Assembly (NCBI GenBank): GCA_017631875.1
Contig: JAGBSL010000060.1
Location: 1-7,482 of the forward strand
Direction: 5' to 3'
Source: Bacteroidales bacterium
Lineage (GTDB): Bacteria > Bacteroidota > Bacteroidia > Bacteroidales > UBA932
Length of the DNA: 7,482 bases
Shown here: piece by piece, positions 1 through 7,482 of the stretch
Layout of the letters: the number at the start of each line of letters is the position of its first letter
Position numbering within the stretch: the stretch's first letter is position 1
The notes under the pieces: generated by a model
Databases searched by the model: none
The model's input: the letters and a program-made list of their open reading frames with translations, nothing else
Told to the model about the DNA's origin: nothing
Translations under genes and position numbers: made by a program

Positions 1-2748
1 CTCAACAATGAGATTGCAGCATTGCAGGCAATGCTCAAGGGTAATGTGATGATCTCATCTGTCTCTACAGATGCATCTACAGGCATTACAACAGTAACCC
101 TTACCAATGGTACAGAGCTTCAGCTTCTCCCGGAGAAGGATATGAAGTCATATATCACTTACATTACCCTTGGTGATGGTAAGGCATATTGGGCCTATAT
201 CGATGAGACCGGCGCAAAGCAGCTTTTCAAGGATGAGAAGAATCAGCCGATTCCGGTTATCGCCGAGACTCCTAAGGTGGTTGAGGTAGATGGCGAGACT
301 TACCTTGAGCTTGGAGGAACAAGATATCCTATGTCAGGAAACTCGGTGTTCTCTGATTACGAGGTCATCACAGACAATCTTACCGGTGAAGTGCTTGCTG
401 TTACATTCACATTCGGTGATGACATGACCTTCACTGTGACTGTCGATGGAGCATGCGGCTTCTTCTTCGTCAAGCCTTCCGGCTGGTCTACAACAATCAT
501 TTCTGACTACTATGTGGCAAATGGTGTGACTGAGCGTGTTCAGGTAGATGCTCGTGGCGTTGTCGACTATGTTCTTCAGATCCCTGACGGATGGAGAGTG
601 AAGGAGTACAAGGATGTATACATGGGAGGTCTCTATTTCGACATTACAGCTCCGGCTGAGGAACTCGTCAAGTCGGGCGTTGCAGCGGCTGACGGCGACC
701 TTAAGGTAGTTGCAGTTCTTGAGGGTGGTAAGGCAACAGTTGCAAGTCTCTACCTTACTACAAATCCTTTCAAGACATTCGGATTCTCTCTTGGAACAGT
801 AAACGCGCAGATGTACAACGGACTCCAGAAGTTTGTTTACGGTGTCTGCACTAAGGCTGCGTTCGACAAGGCTGCGATCTTCGAGACTGCTTCAGGCCTT
901 CTTGAGGCTTATGACTATCCGGCTGGTTACGGCGTTGCTGAGTTCGACCTTTCTGCAACAGTAGAAGAGGTGCTCGGCGAGGAGCCTATGGCTGGCGAGG
1001 AGTATGTGTTCTGGGCACTTCCAGCTCTTTATTATGAGACTATGGAAGACGCAGGCTACTATCTTTCAGAGGAGACATTCGTGTCAACCGAGTTCAAGTA
1101 CTCTTCTGTTGTATTCGAAGTCTCTAACGAGCAGTTCCGTGATGCTGATCTCAATATGCAGCTCAGAGGCGTAGATGCTTACTATGTCGACCTTATTCCT
1201 GCTTCAGAGTATATGCTCGAGGATGTGGTGTTCGGTCTTAACAACGGTTTCTATGAGCCGGTATCTGACTCTATGATCTACAATGGATCTATTTTCGATT
1301 TCTTTGGCGTTGAGGCAGAGTCCGGTACTTCATATGTGGCATGGATCGCAGTTGTTGAGGAAGGAAAGCAGTATACAGAGGCTGATATCGTTGTATGCGA
1401 GTTCTCTACACTCAACCTCACATCTGGCGGAAATGTCAAGGTGACAGCAGCCGAGCCTGTATGCACAACACTTGATGCTGTCGTATCGCTTACAGCTCCG
1501 GGCGCCGAGACACTCTATTATTCATTCATGACTGCTGCAGATGCTAAGCGTTATGCTGATGATACAGCTAAGGCGATGTATCTCTTCGAGAACGGAAACT
1601 CTGTAAAGGAGACCAGCGTGGAGGCTAAGCTTTCGGAGAGCGGCATCAAGGCAAAGCCTAAGACAGATTACGTGCTGTTTGCGGTAGCGTCAGATGCTGA
1701 TGGAAAGTATGGTGATGTTCTTACAGTCGAGTGCTCGACTACTGATATTGCTTACAATGACCTTCAGGTGAATATCGCTATAGCCAAGAACGAACCGGGT
1801 GATGTACGCATCAGCATAGCAGCAGATGGTGCTGTGGACTTCCTGTACTGGGTCGGTGGAACAAACGACAACACATGGAAGAGCTCGAACTACCTTGGTG
1901 GAAGCGCAGAGAAGGCACAGGCATTCATGTACGTGAATTCGGAACATAGCCGCCTCACATCTGTCATGACCAAGTATCCTGTGGTTGACGGAGTGATTAC
2001 TCTCGCTGATCTCGAAGGCGGTAAGGACTATGTGATGGTTGCAATGGCTAAGGCAGAGGACGGTTCATACTCGAAGGCAACTGAGTTCCGCTTTGTTCCA
2101 AGAGCAGTGTCAATCGGAAACGTTGTATATTCAACTGACCCTAAGTGGGCTGCTGCAAAGCCGACTATCGAGTGGATCCCGGAGAAGTTCACCCAGTCGT
2201 CAGGTGGTGTTCTTCCGGGAACATACGGATATTATGTAACCGTTCCGGAAGGATTTACAGCTTACGTCCTCTCGGCTACATACAGCTACTTCAACAATGG
2301 CGATGATACAGTCGTTCTGACACCGGAAGAGTACATTGTTTCGCTTATGCAGCAGACTGACAAGCCACGTGACTGGCACCTTACAGTTTCAGAAGACTGG
2401 GAGTGGCCACACATCGGTTACGAGCACTATCACAGCCACCACGGTGCCGAACTCTGGGGTAACTCAGTGATCTGGGCATCTCAGGAGTTCCACGATTCAA
2501 AGTGTGACTGCGGAGGTAACTTCGTTGAGACAAAGGACATGCAGGGCCATCAGGTACAGGTGACTCACAGAATCAACCTCAATGACGGAAATCCTATCGA
2601 GTTCCGTATGCCACAGGCTATCGCCAGCCTCCAGGAGGTCATCGACAGAGTGTTTGTCGTATGCCAGGACCTCGAGGGCAACTGCTACGAGATGTTCGTC
2701 TTTGACGTACCGGTTGACCTCTTCGTCAACGCCGGCGGCCGTGATTAA
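1..2748 (+). CDS. Large multidomain surface/secreted protein with DUF4988-like N-terminal region, 5'-truncated by window
   Basis: The reading frame is open from base 1, so the true start and any signal peptide lie upstream; the TTG at 22 is not a believable start. It ends in tandem stops TAA TAG. Of 915 visible residues (numbered from base 1), L1, I5, L8 and L12 form the tail of a leucine-zipper helix. Residues 14-44 are a beta-rich 'TGITTVTLTNGTEL' segment, followed by a 'YWAYID...' module at 63-86, as in Bacteroidota proteins annotated DUF4988 or 'PL29 lyase N-terminal domain'. Residues about 150-253 resemble a BACON-like domain ('YFDITAPAE' at 212-220). Four diverged Fn3-like repeats follow at about 251-366, 367-474, 478-581 and 587-700, each with a Y-V-x-x-A type strand (Y335, Y445, Y557, Y677). 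Residues 705-915 form an unrecognised C-terminal domain with a His cluster (H804-H814) and C835-D-C837. No catalytic lyase domain is visible, so enzyme activity should not be assumed. Inferred role: cell-surface binding or structural protein. Codon use resembles the neighbouring operon, with no sign of recent transfer. Confidence 0.85.
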   Translation, partial: LNNEIAALQAMLKGNVMISSVSTDASTGITTVTLTNGTELQLLPEKDMKSYITYITLGDGKAYWAYIDETGAKQLFKDEKNQPIPVIAETPKVVEVDGETYLELGGTRYPMSGNSVFSDYEVITDNLTGEVLAVTFTFGDDMTFTVTVDGACGFFFVKPSGWSTTIISDYYVANGVTERVQVDARGVVDYVLQIPDGWRVKEYKDVYMGGLYFDITAPAEELVKSGVAAADGDLKVVAVLEGGKATVASLYLTTNPFKTFGFSLGTVNAQMYNGLQKFVYGVCTKAAFDKAAIFETASGLLEAYDYPAGYGVAEFDLSATVEEVLGEEPMAGEEYVFWALPALYYETMEDAGYYLSEETFVSTEFKYSSVVFEVSNEQFRDADLNMQLRGVDAYYVDLIPASEYMLEDVVFGLNNGFYEPVSDSMIYNGSIFDFFGVEAESGTSYVAWIAVVEEGKQYTEADIVVCEFSTLNLTSGGNVKVTAAEPVCTTLDAVVSLTAPGAETLYYSFMTAADAKRYADDTAKAMYLFENGNSVKETSVEAKLSESGIKAKPKTDYVLFAVASDADGKYGDVLTVECSTTDIAYNDLQVNIAIAKNEPGDVRISIAADGAVDFLYWVGGTNDNTWKSSNYLGGSAEKAQAFMYVNSEHSRLTSVMTKYPVVDGVITLADLEGGKDYVMVAMAKAEDGSYSKATEFRFVPRAVSIGNVVYSTDPKWAAAKPTIEWIPEKFTQSSGGVLPGTYGYYVTVPEGFTAYVLSATYSYFNNGDDTVVLTPEEYIVSLMQQTDKPRDWHLTVSEDWEWPHIGYEHYHSHHGAELWGNSVIWASQEFHDSKCDCGGNFVETKDMQGHQVQVTHRINLNDGNPIEFRMPQAIASLQEVIDRVFVVCQDLEGNCYEMFVFDVPVDLFVNAGGRD

Positions 2749-2757
2749 TAGATAATA

Positions 2758-2806
2758 TATAAAAGAATAAGGGGTTGCGAATTTCGCAACCCCTTATTCT
2801 TTTATA
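2758..2806. terminator. Bidirectional intrinsic terminator between convergent genes
   Basis: Two 24-base arms (2758-2781 and 2783-2806) are perfect inverted repeats around the single base T2782. The stem core is GGGGTTGCG paired with CGCAACCCC, flanked by A-rich bases on the left and T-rich bases on the right. Each strand therefore reads as a GC-rich stem followed by a U-rich tract (TTATTCTTTTATA on +). The element lies 9 bases after the stop of the surface-protein gene and 13 bases after the infB stop, exactly where one hairpin can end both transcripts. In RNA the loop would be a few bases around GAATTTC. Confidence 0.92.
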
Positions 2807-2819
2807 ATCAGAGATGATT

Positions 2820-5636
2820 TTAGAGAGTTCTCTTGATCTCTTCGATTGTATAAGCCTCGACAACGTCGCCGACCTTGATGTCGTTGTAGCCCTGGATGTT
2901 AAGACCGCAGTCCATACCCATGTGAACCTCCTTGACATCGTCTTTGAATCTCTTGAGCGATCCGAGCTCTCCGGTATAGATCACGATACCGTCGCGGATC
3001 ACGCGCACCTTCGCAGTCCTTGTGAGCTTGCCCTCGCGGACGATACATCCGGCGATCGTACCCACCTTGGAGATCTTGAATGTCTCCTGAACCTCAGCGG
3101 TAGCAGTGACAACCTCCTTCTGCTCTGGCTCGAGCATACCCTCGATACCGCTCTTGAGCTCATTGATACAGTCGTAGATGACTGAGTAGAGACGGATCTC
3201 GATCTCCTCCTTCTCAGCAAGCTTTCTTGCAGAAGGCATAGGACGAACCTGGAAACCGATGATGATAGCATCCGATGCTGCTGCCAAGAGGATATCCGAC
3301 TCTGAGATGGCACCCACAGCCTTGTGGATGACATTTACGCGAACCTCCTCTGTAGAGAGCTTGATGATAGAGTCTGAAAGGGCCTCCACCGATCCGTCCA
3401 CGTCTCCCTTGACGATGACGTTGAGCTCCTTGAAGTTTCCGATCGCGATACGGCGTCCGATCTCCTCGAGAGTCATATGCTTCTGGGTCTTGATGCCCTG
3501 GATGCGGATGAGCTGCTCACGCTTGTTTGCGATGTCCTTAGCCTCCTTCTCGTCAGCCATTACAACGAATGTCTCACCTGCTGTAGGAGCTCCGTTAAGA
3601 CCGAGAACTGACACTGGTGTTGATGGACCAGCCTCTGTAACCTTCTGGCCACGCTCGTTGAACATAGCCTTTACCCTACCTGTATAGCAACCCGAGAGCA
3701 TTACGTCACCCACGCGGAGTGTACCGTTCTGTACGAGGATTGTAGCGAGGTATCCGCGGCCTTTGTCGAGAGAAGACTCGATCACGGCACCAGAAGCCCT
3801 CTTGTTAGGGTTTGCCTTGAGCTCGAGCATCTCAGCCTCGAGAAGCACCTTCTCAAGAAGAAGCTCTACATTGATACCCTTCTTTGCTGAAATCTCCTGG
3901 CACTGGTAGCTTCCGCCCCAGTCCTCAACGAGAATGTTCATGTTGGAGAGCTGCTCGCGGATCTTCTCAGGGTTTGCACCTGGCTTATCGATCTTGTTGA
4001 TTGCGAATACCATCGGTACACCTGCTGCCTGAGCGTGGTTGATAGCCTCCACTGTCTGTGGCATGATGCAGTCGTCGGCTGCTACGATGATGATAGCAAC
4101 GTCTGTCATCTTCGCACCACGGGCACGCATCGCTGTAAACGCCTCGTGACCAGGAGTATCAAGGAATGTGATTGCCTGTCCGTCAGGAAGCTCCACGTGG
4201 TATGCACCGATGTGCTGTGTGATACCTCCGGCCTCACCTGCGATTACGTTTGCGCTACGGATATGGTCGAGGAGGGAAGTCTTACCGTGGTCTACGTGAC
4301 CCATCACGGTGATTACCGGTGGACGTGGGAGAAGATCTTCTGCTGAGTCTTCAGTCTCACCCTGGGCGATAGCGTCTGTAAGGTTTGCTGTAACGAACTC
4401 AACCTCATATCCGAACTCCTCGGCAACGAGAACGAGAGTCTCTGCGTCAAGGCGCTGGTTGATGGATACCATCATACCGAGGCTCATGCAGGCTCCGATG
4501 ACCTTTGTCACAGGAGTGTTGTTCATGAGGGTAGCGAGGTCGTTTACAGTCACGAACTCAGTCACCTTGAGCACCTTCTGCTCAAGCTGCTGCATTTCGA
4601 GCTCCTCCTGCATCCTCTGTGATGCGGCCTCTCTCTTGTCCTTTCTGTGCTTTGCTCCGAAGTTACCCTTCTTGCCTTCGTTCATGCGGGCGTAAGTCTC
4701 CTTGATCTGCTTCTGGATCTCCTTCTGCATCTCTTCCTGCTCCGCCTCCGTCATAGGCTTGAACTTGTCGCCTCCGCGGTCGCGACGGCTCTTCTTATCA
4801 CTCTTCTTGCCCTGGTTCTGCTGCTGCGCAGGAGTACCTGGCTTACCGCCCTTGTTGTCCTTCTTCTTTGGTTCTGCCTCGACCTTTGTGACGTCAACCT
4901 TCTGGCTGCCGCCCTTCTCGATTCTCTCTCTCTTCTTCTTTTTCTTCTTCTTGTCGAACTGAGAAAGGTCGATCTTGTCAACCACCTTAGGACCTGCAAG
5001 TCTCTCGACCTCTACCTTTACCTCGCGAGGCTCGCTCTTAGGCTGCTCTGCCGGTGCAGGAGTTGGTTCTGGTGACGGTGTCGGCTCTTCTACAACCGGA
5101 GCTGGTGCAGGTGCAGGCTCTGGCTTAGACTCAGGTTCAGTCTCCGATACAGGTGTCGGCTTCTCTTCCTTAGGTGCCTTCTTGTCGAACTTGGAAAGAT
5201 CGATCTTGTCGACAACCTTGATGCCGCCTTCCTGCTTAGTAGCCTCCTTGGCAGGCTTTTCTGCCGCTTCCTCAACTGGCTTTTCGACCGGCTTTACTTC
5301 ATGAACCGGTTCCTGAGGGACTGGCGCAGTGTTGAGTGTGTTTGTCTTGATGACAACCTCCTTTTCAGGAAGTGCGTCGTCTTCCTCCTCATGCTCATGT
5401 TTCTTCTTCGAACCGAGTTCGATGATCTCCTTGAGCTTTATGGTTACCTTTTCTGAGTCTTCCTTTAGCTTCTGGTCCTCACCGAACTTCGCCTCGATAG
5501 CCGGCAGGTACTCATCCGACACCTTCGCGTTCGGATTCATCTCTACATTGGCTCCCTTCTCGTTGAGGAAATCAACAAGGCGTGCAAGTCCGATGCTGAA
5601 CTGTTTTGTAAGTTTACTTAATCTTATTTCTGCCAT
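2820..5636 (-). CDS. infB: Translation initiation factor IF-2
   Basis: IF-2 is the cytoplasmic GTPase that places formylmethionyl-tRNA on the 30S subunit and promotes 50S joining. At 938 residues it is within the usual range for Bacteroidota. Residues 1-55 form a short N-terminal helical domain typical of this phylum's IF-2 (start [11 protein letters not shown]). Residues about 56-345 are a charged, low-complexity linker with Pro/Ala/Glu repeats, a KVVDKIDLS motif present twice (140-153 and 217-230), and seven lysines at 229-235. A second IF2_N-like domain spans about 356-415. The G domain has all signatures: GHVDHGKT 446-453, switch I Thr in GGITQH (T473), DTPGH 493-497 with the conserved His497, NKID 547-550 and SAK 583-585. 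Beta-barrel domain II (about 612-700), domain III (about 725-835) and the C-terminal fMet-tRNA-binding domain (about 841-938, C864 and C910) follow. The ATG lies 8 bases after the nusA stop with no Shine-Dalgarno sequence, suggesting translational coupling. It is the last gene of the operon. The protein is complete and looks functional. Confidence 0.98.
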   Translation of the reverse strand: MAEIRLSKLTKQFSIGLARLVDFLNEKGANVEMNPNAKVSDEYLPAIEAKFGEDQKLKEDSEKVTIKLKEIIELGSKKKHEHEEEDDALPEKEVVIKTNTLNTAPVPQEPVHEVKPVEKPVEEAAEKPAKEATKQEGGIKVVDKIDLSKFDKKAPKEEKPTPVSETEPESKPEPAPAPAPVVEEPTPSPEPTPAPAEQPKSEPREVKVEVERLAGPKVVDKIDLSQFDKKKKKKKRERIEKGGSQKVDVTKVEAEPKKKDNKGGKPGTPAQQQNQGKKSDKKSRRDRGGDKFKPMTEAEQEEMQKEIQKQIKETYARMNEGKKGNFGAKHRKDKREAASQRMQEELEMQQLEQKVLKVTEFVTVNDLATLMNNTPVTKVIGACMSLGMMVSINQRLDAETLVLVAEEFGYEVEFVTANLTDAIAQGETEDSAEDLLPRPPVITVMGHVDHGKTSLLDHIRSANVIAGEAGGITQHIGAYHVELPDGQAITFLDTPGHEAFTAMRARGAKMTDVAIIIVAADDCIMPQTVEAINHAQAAGVPMVFAINKIDKPGANPEKIREQLSNMNILVEDWGGSYQCQEISAKKGINVELLLEKVLLEAEMLELKANPNKRASGAVIESSLDKGRGYLATILVQNGTLRVGDVMLSGCYTGRVKAMFNERGQKVTEAGPSTPVSVLGLNGAPTAGETFVVMADEKEAKDIANKREQLIRIQGIKTQKHMTLEEIGRRIAIGNFKELNVIVKGDVDGSVEALSDSIIKLSTEEVRVNVIHKAVGAISESDILLAAASDAIIIGFQVRPMPSARKLAEKEEIEIRLYSVIYDCINELKSGIEGMLEPEQKEVVTATAEVQETFKISKVGTIAGCIVREGKLTRTAKVRVIRDGIVIYTGELGSLKRFKDDVKEVHMGMDCGLNIQGYNDIKVGDVVEAYTIEEIKRTL
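4947..4988 (-). repeat. Second copy of KVVDKIDLS motif in the IF-2 linker
   Basis: This stretch codes for IF-2 residues 217-230 ([14 protein letters not shown]). It matches the copy at 5178-5219 at 37 of 42 bases. Four of the five differences are silent and one changes Lys to Gln. It is followed directly by a run of lysine codons. It is a within-gene duplication, not a separate genetic element. Confidence 0.8.
5178..5219 (-). repeat. First copy of KVVDKIDLS motif in the IF-2 linker
   Basis: This stretch codes for IF-2 residues 140-153 ([14 protein letters not shown]), 77 residues before the second copy. Between the copies lies a Pro/Ala/Glu-rich linker. From memory, other Bacteroidota IF-2 linkers also carry short 'KIDLD'-type repeats, so the motif is probably a lineage feature rather than a chance duplication. 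Confidence 0.8.
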
Positions 5637-5644
5637 ACTGTAAA

Positions 5645-6892
5645 TTATTCTTCAAATTCTGAACGGAGGATGTCAAAAATCTCCTCTACGGTCTCATCCT
5701 CGAGGTCAGCCCTCTTTGCGATGTCCGCAGGAGTGCAAGCGAGTACGCTCTTTGCTGTGTCGCAACCGATGCTCTGGAGCTTCTCAATGATCCAGCCTTC
5801 GATTACGTCGTCGAACTCGCTGAGCAGTACATCTTCCTCAGCACCCTCTTCCTCGTCCTTTGGAAGCTCTCTCCAAACCTCGATCTCCTTACCTACGAGC
5901 ATACCGGCGAGCTTGATGTTGCATCCGCCCTTACCGATACCCTTCTTGACCTCGTCAGGAAGCATGTATACCTTGATCTTCTCGTCCTCACCGCCAACGA
6001 TGATAGAAGAGATCTTTGCTGGGTTGAGGGCTCTCTGGATAAGGATGTGGGTATTGTTAGACCACTGGAGTACGTCAATGTTCTCGTTGCGAAGCTCTCT
6101 TACGATGCCGATGATACGCGATCCCTTTACTCCGATACAAGCTCCGATTGGATCGATTCTCTCGTCATAAGACTCTACTGCTACCTTTGCACGCTCGCCA
6201 GGGATGCGGACAACCTTCTTTATTGTGATCAGGCCGTCGAAGATCTCAGGAACCTCCTGCTCGAAGAGCTTCTCGAGGAACTCAGGGCTTGTTCTGGAAA
6301 GAACGATGTAAGGAGTTGTGTTGTTCTTCATCTCCACGCTCTTGATGATGGCGCGTACGGTGTCGTTCTTCTTGAAGTGCTCGCCAGGGATCTGCTCTGA
6401 CTTAGGCAGTCTGAGCTCGTTGCCCTCCTCGTCGAGGATAAGCACTTCCTTTGCCCATGTCTGATAAACCTCACCGGTGAAAATTTCTCCGACCTTGCTT
6501 AAATACTTATTATAAAGGTTTGCCTTCTCGATGTCCATGATGCGGCCCTGGAGATTCTGACGGATATTGAGGATACCGCGACGTCCGAACTCCTTGAGCT
6601 CGATCTTTCTTGCGAATGTCTCGCCGATCTCGTAGTCGTCATCGAGAGCAGGGTCGTCGATTGCAATCTCAGTGTTAGGGTCCTCTACTACCTCTACCAC
6701 CTCACGGTTCCAGTAGATCTCGCAGTCTCCCTTGTCTGTGTTGATGATGATGTCGAAGTTGTCGGCTGATCCGAACTGCTTGATGATCTGTGTCTTGAAC
6801 ACATCCTCAAGCACACCCATCATTGTTGCTCTGTCGATGTTCTTCTGATTCTTGAACTCGGCAAAAGCGTCTTTAAGTTCAATTTTTTCCAT
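5645..6892 (-). CDS. nusA: Transcription termination/antitermination factor NusA
   Basis: NusA binds RNA polymerase and nascent RNA, slows elongation, enhances hairpin pausing and intrinsic termination, and takes part in antitermination complexes. At 415 residues it has the full domain set: NusA N-terminal polymerase-binding domain (about 1-127), S1 domain (about 134-200), KH1 (about 210-282) with the CIGVKGSRI signature at 252-260, and KH2 (about 285-345) with GIGKGG at 318-323. An acidic linker (EEEGAEED near 347-354) precedes a short C-terminal helical, HhH-like segment (about 360-415), as is usual in Bacteroidota. In KH2 the residue after GKGG is Cys324, where E. coli NusA has Gln. The ATG lies 12 bases after the rimP stop in an AT-rich gap (TAAGATATAATA) with no Shine-Dalgarno motif; the rimP stop and the first three bases of the gap form a double TAATAA. 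It is the middle gene of rimP-nusA-infB, a conserved bacterial order. The protein appears complete. Confidence 0.98.
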   Translation of the reverse strand: MEKIELKDAFAEFKNQKNIDRATMMGVLEDVFKTQIIKQFGSADNFDIIINTDKGDCEIYWNREVVEVVEDPNTEIAIDDPALDDDYEIGETFARKIELKEFGRRGILNIRQNLQGRIMDIEKANLYNKYLSKVGEIFTGEVYQTWAKEVLILDEEGNELRLPKSEQIPGEHFKKNDTVRAIIKSVEMKNNTTPYIVLSRTSPEFLEKLFEQEVPEIFDGLITIKKVVRIPGERAKVAVESYDERIDPIGACIGVKGSRIIGIVRELRNENIDVLQWSNNTHILIQRALNPAKISSIIVGGEDEKIKVYMLPDEVKKGIGKGGCNIKLAGMLVGKEIEVWRELPKDEEEGAEEDVLLSEFDDVIEGWIIEKLQSIGCDTAKSVLACTPADIAKRADLEDETVEEIFDILRSEFEE

Positions 6893-6904
6893 TATTATAT
6901 CTTA

Positions 6905-7372
6905 TTAGTTAAATTCAACGAATGGTCTTACGGAATTCACCTGGTCCATTGTAAAGCGGTCCACGTGCTCCACGATTTCCTTTTTCTTCTTTCCCTCTAC
7001 TGCCTCTTTCTGTGAGTACTTGAGGGTGATGCTTTCCTCGTCTGCCGCTTCAAGGACAGCTACCATCTTCTTTCCGCCCTTGAGCTGCACCTCAACCTTC
7101 TTTCCTACCGCCTTTACGAACTGCTTGAGCACCTTGAACGGCTGGTCGAGTCCGGCTGATGTCACTGTAAGCGAATAGTCCTCGGTCTCACGGTCAAACT
7201 TTGTCTCGAAGAATCGGCTGATTGCAACGCAGTCCTCAAGCTCAACTTTACCCTCTTCGGACTCGATGGTTACCTCCACATCATTGTCCTTGCTTACCGT
7301 TACTTCGATAATATACAAGCCTCGTGCAACGATTTCGCTACCGATAGCATCTATAATCTCTGATATTTTCAT
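6905..7372 (-). CDS. rimP: Ribosome maturation factor RimP
   Basis: RimP (formerly YhbC/P15a, DUF150) helps assemble the 30S ribosomal subunit in the cytoplasm. The chosen ATG at 7370-7372 gives 155 residues, the normal family length, beginning MKISEIIDAIGSEI. The frame stays open upstream to a GTG at 7430-7432, but those 20 extra residues would be read through the leader hairpin and have no family counterpart that I recognise. The N-terminal domain (about 1-80) holds the family's core: 'LYIIEVTVSKDNDVEVTIES' (19-38), then 'LEDCVAISRFFE' (45-56) and 'LTVTSAGLDQPFKV' (68-81), which corresponds to the EVSSPGLDRPL signature. The C-terminal SH3-like domain spans about 85-155 ('GKKVEVQLKGGKKMVAVL'). 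No Shine-Dalgarno sequence precedes it; the upstream bases are A/T-rich. It is the first gene of the operon, with nusA starting 12 bases after its stop. Confidence 0.95.
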   Translation of the reverse strand: MKISEIIDAIGSEIVARGLYIIEVTVSKDNDVEVTIESEEGKVELEDCVAISRFFETKFDRETEDYSLTVTSAGLDQPFKVLKQFVKAVGKKVEVQLKGGKKMVAVLEAADEESITLKYSQKEAVEGKKKKEIVEHVDRFTMDQVNSVRPFVEFN

Positions 7373-7393
7373 ATATTTGTTGATGACAGTGCA

Positions 7394-7419
7394 TAAAATA
7401 AGGGGGCTGTCTGCCCCCT
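7394..7419 (-). terminator. GC-rich hairpin plus U-rich tract in the rimP leader (candidate attenuator)
   Basis: On the minus strand the sequence reads AGGGGGC-AGACA-GCCCCCT followed by TATTTTA. This is a perfect 7-base-pair stem (7413-7419 with 7401-7407), a 5-base loop and a U-rich tail. On the plus strand the stem is followed by GAATCATT, so it works as a terminator only in the direction of rimP. It lies between the predicted promoter (7437-7468) and the rimP start (7372), about 11-14 bases after the expected transcription start. It could be a leader attenuator, an mRNA 5' stabilising hairpin, or the end of a gene lying beyond the window. The hairpin is seen directly; its function is inferred. 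Confidence 0.65.
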
Positions 7420-7436
7420 GAATCATTCTCACGCTG

Positions 7437-7468
7437 CAAATGTATGAAGAAAATCGTTAAAAACCAAA
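7437..7468 (-). promoter_or_regulatory. Bacteroidota-type promoter for the rimP-nusA-infB operon
   Basis: On the minus strand TTTG (7465-7468) is followed after exactly 20 bases by TACATTTG (7437-7444). This matches the Bacteroides primary sigma factor consensus TTTG-N19-21-TAnnTTTG at every defined base. Transcription would start near 7430-7433, giving a leader of about 60 bases before the rimP ATG. The intervening bases are T-rich. The upstream TTTG is itself part of TATATTTG (7465-7472), a second possible -7 element whose -33 partner would lie outside the window. Confidence 0.7.
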
Positions 7469-7482
7469 TATAACATTATGGA

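Noticed and set aside
22..24. TTG as a start codon for the large + strand gene
   Set aside because: The frame is open to the window edge and the upstream codons continue a leucine-zipper helix, so the gene begins outside the window.
2814..3185. 123-codon + strand open frame opposite the 3' end of infB
   Set aside because: It overlaps the highly conserved IF-2 C-terminal domain, has no recognisable domain, and starts downstream of the shared terminator.
4929..4955. A-rich lysine-codon run in infB as a possible frameshift or slippage site
   Set aside because: The codons are mixed AAG and AAA without a long uninterrupted A run or a following stimulatory hairpin, and the frame continues intact.
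4647..5075. Leucine-rich open frame on the + strand that looks like a membrane protein
   Set aside because: It is antisense to the Lys/Glu-rich IF-2 linker; AAG and GAG codons read backwards give CTT and CTC leucines. The nusA-infB coding signal on the other strand explains it fully.
7373..7432. Possible upstream GTG start extending RimP by 20 residues
   Set aside because: The extension would encode the leader hairpin, begins at about the predicted transcription start, and makes the protein longer than the family norm; MKISEI is a natural N-terminus.
7444..7473. Nine-residue open frame MKKIVKNQI on the + strand
   Set aside because: It lies entirely inside the predicted minus-strand promoter, is too short to judge, and has no supporting signal.
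7478..7482. ATG at the right edge that could start a divergent + strand gene
   Set aside because: Only five bases are visible and no + strand TAnnTTTG promoter was seen before it, so nothing can be supported.

Overview
The window looks like chromosomal DNA from a member of the Bacteroidota, most likely an order Bacteroidales gut-type lineage. Three things point there: the rimP-nusA-infB gene order with Bacteroidota-style protein sequences, a TTTG-N20-TACATTTG promoter of the Bacteroides sigma-ABfr type, and a large surface-type protein with a DUF4988-like N-terminus. Start codons lack Shine-Dalgarno sequences, which is also usual for this phylum. I cannot name the genus from sequence alone.

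Layout. Positions 1-2748 (+ strand) hold the 3' part of a large extracytoplasmic protein gene whose start lies before the window. Its 915 visible residues run from the end of a leucine-zipper coiled coil, through a DUF4988-like region and a BACON-like segment, to four diverged Fn3-like beta-sandwich repeats and an unrecognised C-terminal domain with a His cluster and a CDC motif. Positions 2758-2806 hold a near-perfect palindrome that serves as a shared bidirectional terminator for two convergent transcription units.

Positions 2820-7372 (- strand) hold a compact operon, read right to left: rimP (ribosome maturation factor), nusA (transcription elongation/termination factor) and infB (translation initiation factor IF-2). 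Its genes are separated by only 12 and 8 bases. The operon's promoter and leader lie at about 7373-7468. The leader contains a GC-rich hairpin followed by a U-rich tract, so it looks like an intrinsic terminator sitting between the promoter and rimP. NusA modulates termination at such hairpins, so a feedback attenuator is possible, but this is inference.

The operon genes work together: RimP matures the 30S subunit, NusA couples RNA polymerase pausing, termination and antitermination, and IF-2 brings initiator tRNA to the ribosome. The convergent surface protein has no evident functional link. No mobile element, CRISPR array, tRNA or rRNA was seen, and there is no gene-free stretch over 300 bases. 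I found no clear sign of a wholly new system. The best leads are the rimP leader hairpin, the duplicated motif in the IF-2 linker, and the His/Cys-rich C-terminal domain of the surface protein.
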